The position numbers and the translations under genes are program-made. A model generated the notes under the pieces. That model had not been told where the DNA came from. It saw only the letters and a program-made list of their open reading frames with translations, and did no database searches. Below, in pieces: positions 16,497-25,600 of a stretch of DNA of 64,000 nucleotides; position 1 is the first letter of the stretch, and each line of letters starts with the position of its first letter. Source of the stretch: JAPKZH01 sp964537875 (GTDB lineage: Bacteria > Acidobacteriota > Aminicenantia > Aminicenantales > UBA4085); NCBI GenBank assembly GCA_964537875.1, contig CAZIDN010000005.1, forward strand, positions 57,703 to 121,702. Direction: 5' to 3'.

Positions 16497-17293
16497 CGAC
16501 TGCCGTGACCGGCCAAAGAGCCCTCGTGACAGGGGCCTCGCGAGGCATCGGGAAAGCCATTGCGGCTGCCCTAGGGCAGTCGGGCTATCAAGTCATCGGG
16601 ACCTCGCGCCGCCCCGAGAACATCCGGGATAAGATCTCAGGTATCGAGTACGTTAGGCTCGACCTGCTGGACGACCGGTCCGTCGAAGAGTGCATCAAGA
16701 AAGCCTCCCCCATCGACGTCCTTATCAGCAACGCCGGAGGGAGCCACATCTGGCCGGCCGCCGAAGCGCCCCTGGAGAAGGTCAAAGAACAGTTCCAATT
16801 AAACCTCTTTGGCCCGATCAAGCTCGCCCAGGGGTTTCTGCCCGGCATGCTACAACGGAAGAAGGGGTTCATCCTTATCGTAGGATCTCTGGCGGGGCGG
16901 TTCTCGATCCCTTTCCAGTCCAGCTATGCCGCCTCAAAACTCGCCCTGGCGGGATACGCCTGGGCCCTGAGAAACGAAGTCAAAACATATGGCATCAAGG
17001 TCGTCACGCTCGAGCCCAATCATATCCGGACAACCATCAAGCCGGATATTCTCTTGCCCCAGGACTCAAGATTCCAGCACGAGATGGCCAAGGTTATCCG
17101 CTGGCGAGAAAAGAATGTGGACCGGGGATCCAACTCGGATATTGTCGCCAAAAAAGCAGTCCAGATATTGAAAAAGAGAAACCCCGGGCCGTTTTACGCC
17201 GTGGGCGGAAGCGGACCGCTTCTGTTGTTTTTAAAGAGAATCCTACCCGATAAGTTTATCGAGAAACGGGTCAGGAAAAACCTCGGCCTCTGA
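16493..17293 (+). CDS. SDR, candidate 3-ketosphinganine reductase
   Basis: Starts at TTG 16493, overlapping the upstream stop by four bases (TTGA); a GTG at 16505 is an alternative. It has VTGASRGIGKA, ISNAGG, GSLAG and the active-site SYAASKLALAGYAWALRNEV. The arrangement resembles KDSR/FVT1-type 3-ketodihydrosphingosine reductases (LPGMLQRKKGFILIVGSLAG). A hydrophobic stretch near the C-terminus (FYAVGGSGPLLLFLKRILP) would suit membrane association. The coupling to the alpha-oxoamine synthase is the best functional clue. A generic oxidoreductase cannot be excluded. Confidence 0.78.
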   Translation: MTTAVTGQRALVTGASRGIGKAIAAALGQSGYQVIGTSRRPENIRDKISGIEYVRLDLLDDRSVEECIKKASPIDVLISNAGGSHIWPAAEAPLEKVKEQFQLNLFGPIKLAQGFLPGMLQRKKGFILIVGSLAGRFSIPFQSSYAASKLALAGYAWALRNEVKTYGIKVVTLEPNHIRTTIKPDILLPQDSRFQHEMAKVIRWREKNVDRGSNSDIVAKKAVQILKKRNPGPFYAVGGSGPLLLFLKRILPDKFIEKRVRKNLGL

Positions 17294-17295
17294 AC

Positions 17296-17349
17296 GGGGG
17301 AGTCCCCCTCACCCTGTCCTGGGGGTAATTTCCTACATAAATTCACCCC
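17296..17349 (+). terminator. Two adjacent hairpins after the SDR gene
   Basis: GGGGGAGTCCCCC (17296-17308) begins three bases after the stop. A second imperfect stem pairs GGGGGTAATTT (17321-17331) with AAATTCACCCC (17339-17349). No U-tract is evident, so termination would be non-canonical. Confidence 0.4.
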
Positions 17350-17475
17350 AAAAGATGATTGAAGTCTAGCCTGATAAATGAAATAAATGGTGCGAATCGT
17401 TGGAAAGGAAAATAGTTTGAAAAAAACGGATCCAAGCGCCGGAAAAGCTTGATTGAATGGCGCGGGGATAAGACC

Positions 17476-19296
17476 ATGAACAACAAAAAGGTCCTTGTCA
17501 TCGACTTCGACGCAGATTTCCTGCAGAGCGTCAGCCAGTTCCTCCGGAACGAGGGATTCGAGGTCCTTAATGCCATGGACGGCATGGCCGGCCTAGAAAA
17601 GTTCAGGGCGGAGGAACCGGACCTGGTGATCCTGGAGGCCATGCTGCCCAAACTGCACGGTTTCGAGCTCTGCTCGAAAATCACGAAAGAGGAAAGGCGG
17701 GTGCCGGTGATCATCATGACCGGCGTGTATAAAGACCCCGTTTATAAAACGGAGGCTTTACGCACGTTCGGCGCCACGGCCTATTTTGAAAAGCCCTTTT
17801 CGCTGGACAGCCTTCGGACCACGATCCGCCGCATTTTTTATACCTCCGAAATGGGGAGCAAAAAAGAAGAAAAAAAGAAGGAGGATACAGGACCCTCCAT
17901 CGTCGAAGCGGTTTCCCCAAAACCTCCGGAAAAACCTTCCGTCATGGATGGGCATCCCCTCGAAAGAAAGAAAGCCATTGCCAAAAATGTCGATGACGAT
18001 GTCGATCGCATCCTGAAAGACGCCCTCGCCGATTTCGGACTGGGCTCCGAGAAAAAGAAGCCGGCCATCAAGACTACCGATCCATCAAACAAAGAGAAGA
18101 CCGCCCCGGCTCAGCCCGTTCGGTCGGCCATGTCCGTGACCGAACTGGCACGAATGTCGATCAAAGAAACGCCCGTTAAAGAGATGCCCGTCAAAGAAGC
18201 GCCTCATAAAGAAATGCCTGTTAAGGAGCCCCCGTTCAAGGAACCGGTCGTCAAAGAGCCCGTCTTCAAAGAACCTGCCGTCAAAGAGCCTGTCGCCAAA
18301 GAACCGATGTTCAAAGAACCGGATGTCCAAGAGCCGGTCAACCACGAGCCCCCCGTGGCGGAATGGAAGCCCGCCGAATTCAAGGAAGATGCCAAATTCC
18401 GCAAGGTTGAATCCCACAAGAAAACGGCGCCGAAAAGTCTCTGGGACCCCTTTGTCGAATTTTACCCGGACAAGAAAAGATCATTCTCTCCGCGGATGAT
18501 CGGAATCGCCGCGGGCGTCCTCATCATCAGCAGCCTGGCTTTTTACTTCCTCAGGCCTCACAAAAATCCTGGGCAGTCCGACCTGTCGGGAAAGCCACAA
18601 TCCTCGGAATCCATCTTGGAAAATCAGAATGCCCAAAGCACGCTGACATCTCAGCAGTTGCTGAACACCATTGAAAAAATGGGCCAAACACAAGACGAGG
18701 CGAAGGCCGCCGCTCCCCAAGACAAACAGACGGCTCAGCCTCCCGACACGCCCGTAGTGGAAAATCCTCGCCCGGAAGACCTGAAACCCATCCCGCCGAC
18801 ACAAAACACTACGCTCCAAGGGCAGATCCCGGTTCCCAACCAAGTTACCGAGGCCAAAACGGAGGGACAAGACCGGACAGCGGCCGGCCAAGTCCAGAAT
18901 CCGAATCCTGAGGCAAAGCAGAAAGAGCAAGCGGCGGCCGCCAACGAGGCGAATGCCAAAGCCAGCTTGGGCGACCTCGTCCCCCTGGACAAGGTGGACA
19001 GCCAGCCGCTCATCATCAGGAGAATCGAACCTTCTTATCCGGCCTACGCCCAGACGCTCAAGGTGGAGGGCCAGGTCACGATGAACGCCCTGATTTCCGA
19101 ATATGGAGACGTCCTCCAGGTGAACGTGACCCGAGGCATCGCGGGAAATTTCGGGTTCGAAAAAGCCGCCGAAAATGCCGTCAAGCAGTGGAAATTCAAA
19201 CCCGCCCAAAAGGACGGAGTGAATGTCAGAGTCTGGAAGCCCTTTACGATCGGCTTCAAGCTAAAAAATGAAGGAGGGAGTTCCCTTAAGGAGTGA
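17476..19296 (+). CDS. Receiver domain-TM-TonB C-terminal fusion protein
   Basis: Residues 1-120 form a response-regulator receiver (KKVLVIDFDADFLQSVSQFL; switch Thr82 in VIIMTG; Lys106 in YFEKPF). The phospho-acceptor position is Glu54 (DLVILEAMLPKLHG) instead of Asp, and the acidic pair is reduced to one clear Asp. A charged linker carries a run of KEP-type hexapeptides (about residues 229-291). One transmembrane helix follows (GIAAGVLIISSLAFYFL, about 343-360), then a Pro/Gln-rich spacer and a TonB C-terminal domain (about 518-600, with PSYPAYAQTLKVEGQVTMNA). The layout puts the receiver in the cytoplasm and TonB in the periplasm. A TTG at 17449 is an alternative start. Confidence 0.88.
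   Translation: MNNKKVLVIDFDADFLQSVSQFLRNEGFEVLNAMDGMAGLEKFRAEEPDLVILEAMLPKLHGFELCSKITKEERRVPVIIMTGVYKDPVYKTEALRTFGATAYFEKPFSLDSLRTTIRRIFYTSEMGSKKEEKKKEDTGPSIVEAVSPKPPEKPSVMDGHPLERKKAIAKNVDDDVDRILKDALADFGLGSEKKKPAIKTTDPSNKEKTAPAQPVRSAMSVTELARMSIKETPVKEMPVKEAPHKEMPVKEPPFKEPVVKEPVFKEPAVKEPVAKEPMFKEPDVQEPVNHEPPVAEWKPAEFKEDAKFRKVESHKKTAPKSLWDPFVEFYPDKKRSFSPRMIGIAAGVLIISSLAFYFLRPHKNPGQSDLSGKPQSSESILENQNAQSTLTSQQLLNTIEKMGQTQDEAKAAAPQDKQTAQPPDTPVVENPRPEDLKPIPPTQNTTLQGQIPVPNQVTEAKTEGQDRTAAGQVQNPNPEAKQKEQAAAANEANAKASLGDLVPLDKVDSQPLIIRRIEPSYPAYAQTLKVEGQVTMNALISEYGDVLQVNVTRGIAGNFGFEKAAENAVKQWKFKPAQKDGVNVRVWKPFTIGFKLKNEGGSSLKE
18160..18345 (+). repeat. KEP-type hexapeptide repeat in the receiver-TonB protein
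   Basis: About ten imperfect units of the form (V/F)KEPxx (for example EPVVKEPVFKEPAVKEPVAK) lie between the receiver and the membrane helix. Unlike the periplasmic Pro-rich rod of ordinary TonB, this one would sit on the cytoplasmic side. Confidence 0.7.
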
Positions 19297-19299
19297 ACC

Positions 19300-19548
19300 A
19301 TGCCATTAAGAAGAGACCAAGAAGATCTCTACAGAAAAACCATGGACGAAGTCAAAAAGCAGATCGATGACATCGACGTCCAGATCGAAACGGAAATTCA
19401 GAAAGTCCGCGAACGGCTCGCCGACTTCCAGCAGTCAAAAAAATCCCTTCAGCAGGTCTACAAAGGGATGGCCAAGCTCCTCGGCCTGGATTCCGAGCTA
19501 GATGACGAAGAGGCCGAGGCCGCGTCTTCGGCCATGCCGAAAATGTAG
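19300..19548 (+). CDS. Small coiled-coil protein
   Basis: Starts three bases after the receiver-TonB stop with AAGGAG upstream, so it is surely in the same operon. The 82 residues are a continuous heptad-like helix (VKKQIDDIDVQIETEIQKVR, then RLADFQQSKKSLQQVYKG) with an acidic tail. No signal peptide. It may be a cytoplasmic partner of the fusion protein. No family recognised. Confidence 0.7.
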   Translation: MPLRRDQEDLYRKTMDEVKKQIDDIDVQIETEIQKVRERLADFQQSKKSLQQVYKGMAKLLGLDSELDDEEAEAASSAMPKM

Positions 19549-19681
19549 GCCGTCTCTCCGAGCCCTCTCTCCCGGCCTGCCATCGATTTTTCCCGCCCGG
19601 ACAAATCGCCAGATTCATTCTCCCCCATTTTCCCCGCCTTTACAGATCGTCTCATCCCATCCTTTCCCTTTTTTCCAAAGA

Positions 19682-19710
19682 TTGACACCCCTGTTTTTCT
19701 TATGTTATAT
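19682..19710 (+). promoter_or_regulatory. Sigma-70-like promoter of the kinase gene
   Basis: TTGACA (19682-19687), 17-bp spacer, TTATAT (19705-19710). The leader before the ATG at 19803 would be about 85 bases. Confidence 0.7.
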
Positions 19711-19802
19711 TTCTTGCGCAAATTGAAGAGGGATTTCTCTCAAAGCCAGGGATAAATTCGAGCAAATAAAGTGCCCAATGGTGATTTTTCTGAGCGAAAG
19801 CC

Positions 19803-22598
19803 ATGGTGTCTCCAGGCGATAAGATAAAGCATTACGAAATCATCCGCCTCATCGGGAAAGGCGGAATGGGCGAAGTCTATCTCGCCCATGACTCGATCCT
19901 GGATCGCCGGGTCGCACTGAAGTTCCTTTCCGAAGAACTCCAGGGCGATGCCAAACTCCGCGAGCGTTTCCTCCGGGAGGCCAAATCCGCGGCCGCCCTG
20001 GATCACCCTTTTATCTGCAAGATTTTTGAGGCCGGAGATTATGCCGGCAAGGCCTTCATCGTCATGGAGTATGTGGAAGGCCAGGATCTGCAGGAAAAGA
20101 TGGAAAAAGAACATTTGCCGCTGCGGGAATCTCTCCGCATCATCTCCGAAATCGCCGAAGCTCTGGAGGAGGCCCACAAAAAAAGCATCGTCCATCGTGA
20201 TTTGAAGCCCGCCAACATCATGATCACGCCCCAAGGGCACACCAAGGTCATGGACTTCGGCCTGGCCAAGCACTTCCAGCCCCTGGGGGGAGAGATCGCC
20301 CGCACCCTGACTCAAGCTTCACTCACCAGGCAAGGCGTCATTACGGGAACAATCAATTATATGTCGCCCGAGCAGGCGCGCGGCGACCCCGTCGACCATC
20401 GCAGCGACATATTTTCCTTAGGGATTATCTTTTACGAGATGATCGCGGGGAAACATCCATTCTCAAAGCTGACTCCCATCGAGACTCTCACTTCCATCCT
20501 GAGAGACCCCACTCCCCCACCCCATATCACGCCGAAATCCGTCAACCCGCTGGTCAATCCGATCCTGAAAAAAGCCCTGGCCAAAGACCTCACGCAGCGC
20601 TACCAGAATATCGGTGAATTCCTCACTGACTTAAAAACATTGCAAAGAGAAACGGGAGGGGGAGGTCGGTTTCTCCTCCGTGGATGGCCCGCCGCCGCTG
20701 CCGCCGTCCTCCTCGTCGCCATCATGGCTTTCGTCGTCCTGAAACTGATCCGGCCTGCCGCGGTCAAAACGAAAGAGGCCGAAACTAAGTCCGTTTCGCT
20801 GATCATCGCCGATATCCAAAATCAGACAGGCGAGGCTGATTTCAACGGACTCCTTGAACAATTGTTGGGGTTCGGCCTGGGCGCCGCAGAAAATGTTTCG
20901 CTCTTCGAGCGCAAGCAGGCCATAAGTTTGATCAACCGCATCGTGCCGAACGCCAATGGTGAGCTTTCCGAAAAAAATGCCCGGCTGCTTTGCAAGAGAG
21001 AAGGAATAAACGTTATTGTCAATGGCTCAATCGAAAAAAGCAAAACCGGATACCTCATCAAGGCCACGGCAATAGATGTCTTCAACGATAAAAAAATTGC
21101 AGATGAGGAACAACCGCTCAATGCCAAAGGCGATATTCTCAAGGCAGCAGACATCCTTTCAAAAAAACTCAAGTCTGCCCTGGGTGTAATTCCTCCTAAT
21201 TCCGCAGACGCGTTTAAAAATGAGACCTTCACGACGACCTCGTTGGAAGCCATGAAACCCTATGTCGAGGCGCAGATGCTCGATGCCCGCGGCAAGGGAA
21301 AGGAAGCTATTGCAGCCTACTTGAGGGCCATCGACAGCGATCCAAATTTAGGACGGGCTTATGCGGGCCTAGCTGCGTCATATTACGAACAGAGAGAATA
21401 TCAGCTAGCGGAAAAATACTATAAATTGGCCCTGGAGCGGATCGAGCAGATGACCGACAGAGAAAAACATAGGACTCGGGGCGGCTATTATCTCTTCACG
21501 CAAAATTATAAAAGAGCGATCCAAGAATACACCGAGCTTCTTCAACAAAACCCAAAGGATATGGCCGGGCATACCAATCTTGCCCTCGCTTATTTCATGG
21601 GCTATAAAATGCCCGAAGCCTTCCAGGAAGGGCTTCGCGCCGTGGAACTCGACCCTGAAAATCTCGATTATCGGTATAACCAGAGCTGGTATGCGTTGGC
21701 CGCCGGCGATTTCGAGAGAGCAAAGCAAGAAGCGCAAAAGACGCTGCAGATTAAACCCACCTATGAAAAAGCTTTTGTCGTCCTCGCCCTTGTCGAGATG
21801 GCTCAAGGCCGGCCCGGAGAGGCGGCTAAAACATATCAAAAACTCGAGGCTGTAAGTCCTTTTGGAGCTTCGCTGGCGGCCGCCGGATCGGCCGACCTTG
21901 CCGTCTATGAAGGCAGGGTCGGTGATGCTATTGCGATCCTTAAACAAGGAATATCTGCCGATATCAAAAACAAAATGCCGACTTATGTGACTGCTGACAA
22001 ATTCGTTATGCTCGCTCGAGCCTATCTTCTTCAGGGAAAGAACACGCTCGCGATTGAGGCTGCAGATCAGGCCCTCAAGACATACAAAGGAGAAGACGTG
22101 CTTTTTGCGGCCGCTCAAGCCTATCTCGAAGCCGGCCAGGAGGACAAAGCACGAAATATCGCAGGTGACCTCAGCAAAAAGGTGCAGGATATCCACCTGG
22201 CCTATGGCAAACTGATCGGAGGTTATCTATCGTTTAAAAGAGACGACACGGCCAACGCTCGAAAGTTGTTCGATGAAGCCCAAGGCCTCGTCGATACATG
22301 GCTGGGGCGGTATGCCTTGGGACGCGCCTATCTCGAAGCAGGAGCCTATCCTGAAGCCGTTGCCGAATTCGAAAAGTGCGAAAAACGCAAGGGCGAGGCG
22401 ACGTCCATTTTCCTCAATGATTTTCCGACCTATCGCTATTTGGATTCGCTCGATTATTTTATGGGCCGAGCGCAGGAAGGACAGGGAAGCAAGGACGCCG
22501 CCAAAAAATCCTACGAGAAATTCTTACAGATCAAGGCCAAGGCGGATGGGGGCCAGGCATTGGTCGCAGATGCCAGAAAGCGTCTGGGAAATCTCTGA
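19803..22598 (+). CDS. Membrane Ser/Thr protein kinase (PknB-like) with TPR sensor
   Basis: Residues about 11-285 are a complete Hanks-type kinase: glycine loop GKGGMGEVY, ATP lysine Lys40 in VALKFL, catalytic HRDLKPAN (Asp133), DFG at 151-153, and the activation-segment TGTINYMSPEQ. A transmembrane helix (WPAAAAAVLLVAIMAFVVL, near 295-315) follows. The outside part begins with a domain that resembles proteins sensing or scoring by name-unknown folds (SVSLIIADIQNQTGEADF). From about residue 480 to the end there are roughly ten TPR units. It converges on the giant gene at 22625, 26 bases away. A fragment of a second such gene exists at 30121-30336. Confidence 0.93.
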   Translation: MVSPGDKIKHYEIIRLIGKGGMGEVYLAHDSILDRRVALKFLSEELQGDAKLRERFLREAKSAAALDHPFICKIFEAGDYAGKAFIVMEYVEGQDLQEKMEKEHLPLRESLRIISEIAEALEEAHKKSIVHRDLKPANIMITPQGHTKVMDFGLAKHFQPLGGEIARTLTQASLTRQGVITGTINYMSPEQARGDPVDHRSDIFSLGIIFYEMIAGKHPFSKLTPIETLTSILRDPTPPPHITPKSVNPLVNPILKKALAKDLTQRYQNIGEFLTDLKTLQRETGGGGRFLLRGWPAAAAAVLLVAIMAFVVLKLIRPAAVKTKEAETKSVSLIIADIQNQTGEADFNGLLEQLLGFGLGAAENVSLFERKQAISLINRIVPNANGELSEKNARLLCKREGINVIVNGSIEKSKTGYLIKATAIDVFNDKKIADEEQPLNAKGDILKAADILSKKLKSALGVIPPNSADAFKNETFTTTSLEAMKPYVEAQMLDARGKGKEAIAAYLRAIDSDPNLGRAYAGLAASYYEQREYQLAEKYYKLALERIEQMTDREKHRTRGGYYLFTQNYKRAIQEYTELLQQNPKDMAGHTNLALAYFMGYKMPEAFQEGLRAVELDPENLDYRYNQSWYALAAGDFERAKQEAQKTLQIKPTYEKAFVVLALVEMAQGRPGEAAKTYQKLEAVSPFGASLAAAGSADLAVYEGRVGDAIAILKQGISADIKNKMPTYVTADKFVMLARAYLLQGKNTLAIEAADQALKTYKGEDVLFAAAQAYLEAGQEDKARNIAGDLSKKVQDIHLAYGKLIGGYLSFKRDDTANARKLFDEAQGLVDTWLGRYALGRAYLEAGAYPEAVAEFEKCEKRKGEATSIFLNDFPTYRYLDSLDYFMGRAQEGQGSKDAAKKSYEKFLQIKAKADGGQALVADARKRLGNL

Positions 22599-22624
22599 TC
22601 TTCAGGATCTAGATATTTTTCCTT

Positions 22625-25600
22625 TTACCTTTTCCGGAATTTCTGGATTCGGTAGTTACCGGGATCTGCCACATAAACATACCCGGAACTGTCGACGACA
22701 ATTCCCCATGTACCGGCAAACTGGCCATCTCCAGTCCCTGGACTTCCCCACTTGAGGATAAAAACTCCGCTTGAATTAAATTTCTGGATTCGCCTGTTAC
22801 TATTATCTGCCACATAGACATATCCCAAATTGTCCACCGCGATTCCCCGAGGACCATTAAATTGGCCATCTCCGGTCCCCAGAGTTCCCCACTTAGCCAC
22901 AAGGCTTCCATCGGAGGTGAACTTCTGGATCCGGTTATTATAACTATCTGACACATAAACATACCCAGAACTGTCAACCGCTATTCCATATGGCCAATTA
23001 AACTGGCCATTTCCAGTCCCTAGACCTCCCCACTGAGTCACGAAAATCCCATTTATGGTGAATTTCTGGATCCGGCTGTTAACAGTATCAGTGACATAAA
23101 TATAATCACCCCAGGCCGCGATTCCAAGAGTGGGAGACTGAAACTGGCCATTTCCACTCCCTTGACTTCCCCACTTAAGAAGAAACACACCATCTGAGGT
23201 GAATTTCTGGACCCTGTGGTTATAAGTATCCAAAACATAGACATGCCCAGAATTGTCGACTGTTACTCCACTTGGTGAATCAAACTGGCCATCTCCAGTC
23301 CCCTGGCTTCCCCATTTTCCCACAAAACCCCCGTTATAAGTGAATTTTTGGATACGGTGGTTACTAGAATCTGCCGCGTAAACATACTTGTCTCCCTCGA
23401 TCGCTATGCCAAATGGAAGATTAAACTGGCCATCTCCAGTCCCCTGACTTCCGCATTTGAGGACAAATTCGTATGGTTCAACGACTGTTAATAAGCCAGA
23501 TTCAATGAAGGTTAAACCGCTCTTTGTCGCACGGATCTGTGCACTGCCGAGACCAAGACCAGTGAAGACCGCACTCTTCTTATCTCCCGCCGGAACAAGA
23601 TCTCCATCAACGACGCCTCCACTCTTGGTGACCAGAGACCAGGATTCAGCAGCCGCATTTTCTATAAAATTTCCTCCAGCATCACGAGTAATGGCGTAGA
23701 CGGTGATCGAAGAGCCAACAATGATATTTTGACTAGGAACGACTGTCCCCGTCCCATCTGCCTTGGTCTCCACAACTATTTTTCCGGCTGCACCTGCGGT
23801 GATACTAAATGCATTGGAGTCAACTCCTGTCAGGCTGCCTGAGTTGGCTCTTAACTTATATCCTGTGCCCACCTTATCGACACTCAGGTCATTGAATGTA
23901 GCTATTCCTCCGACTGCTGCCTTGGATTTTGTTCCGCTCAACGTTGCACCCCCAGCATTAAGGAGCGATAGCGTCACGGTGTTTGTGGCAGTTGTTACCA
24001 GATTACCGGCTGCATCCTGGATCTCTACTGTCACGGCCGGGATAATCGTCGCACCCCCAGTGGCATTGCTCGGCTGCTGGCTGAAGGCTAGTTTTTGAGG
24101 CGGGCCGACAGTGGTGGAATAGTTCTGGTTTGGCAGGTCGGAAGTCACATTGGTGTAGGGAATGCTCGTCGGATTGAAGGTATAGCCGGCCTTCATCGGC
24201 GTCACCGTCCCAGACCAACCCGACAAGCCGCTGAGGACGACGCCTTCATAATAGCCCGCGGGATCGGTGACCGGATATCCGGGCAGACCGCCCATCAGCA
24301 CGCCCGAGACGCCTGCTCCGCTTTGAGTTACGTGTCCGGATATGACGTGCGTGGGGAACGGCACAAGGGGATTCCACATTTCCGTCGTGGCGACGGGCAG
24401 GCCTGAGTAATTGTGACCGCCGCCGGAGACGAAGACCAACCCGTCCGCGGTCTCAGCCGCGGCGCAATCCTGCCGGACCCCTTCGTCGACACCTTTCGCG
24501 AATTCCCCAGTCAGGCGGAAGCTCAATGTCGCAGGATCATAGATCTCGGCCTGGCCGGCGCCGAAGATCAGCACCGTGCCGTCTCTGAGTAGAAGGGCTT
24601 GGTGCGCCGCATGGACATACTTCATGGAGCTGATCTGTGTGAACGAGTTGTCCGCAGGGTTGAAGATCTCTGCGCTGTCTAAATTAGATGCGCCATTGTT
24701 GCCTCCGGTGATCAGAACGGTACCGTTGTTTAGGAGGGTGGCCACGTGGTAATATCGCGCGCTGTTCATGCTCCCGATAGAACTGAATGTCCCCGTGCTT
24801 GGATCATAGAGCTCCGCGGTGGCCGAAGGCGCACCTCCCCAAGGCTTGCCGCCCGTGATCAGGACCTTACCGTTGGGCAGCCAGGTCGAGGTGTGCCAGT
24901 ACCGATTCTCGCTCATGGATCCGGTCGGGCTGAACGTGCCCAGGGTGGGATCATAGAGCTCGGCTTTGTCGCCGCTAGGATCAATCCCTCCGGTGATCAG
25001 AACCCGGCCGTCCTGGAGGCGCGTCGCCCGATGATCCATCCGGGCATAATTCATCGTTCCCGTCGTCCAGCTGAAAGTTTTTGAGGTCGGATCGAAGAGC
25101 TCGGCGGTGGAAGTATTGCCTCCCCCTCCCGTGATCAGAACTCGGCCGTCGAGCAAAGGCGTCGCCGTATGTTCCCCCCGAAGATTTTTCATGGTCAGAA
25201 CTTCAAAAACTTTGGTCGCCGGATCATAGAGTTCGGCCGTATTGAGGAATCCTGACGTCGGATTCTCGCCGCCGGCAACGAGGATCTTGTCGGTGAATAG
25301 GTATGTCGCGGTATGGAATTCCCTGGCGATGCTCATGTTCGCTCGACTGCTGAAACCCTCGATGCTGAAGAGCTCGGATGTCGCCAAGGTAAGACCTGTG
25401 GAGGTGGCCTCGAGCGTATAGTTGTATCCGCCCTTATTTATTGAAAGACCGCTGAATGAAGCAACTCCGGCGGACACTTGAAGAGAAGCTAAGCCTGATA
25501 AGCTTCCATTGCCAGGATTATTCTTGATGGTCAAAGTGACTTGAGTAGAATTATCAGTAGTGATCCTATCCCCAGCCGCATTTTGAACTTCAACTTTTGG

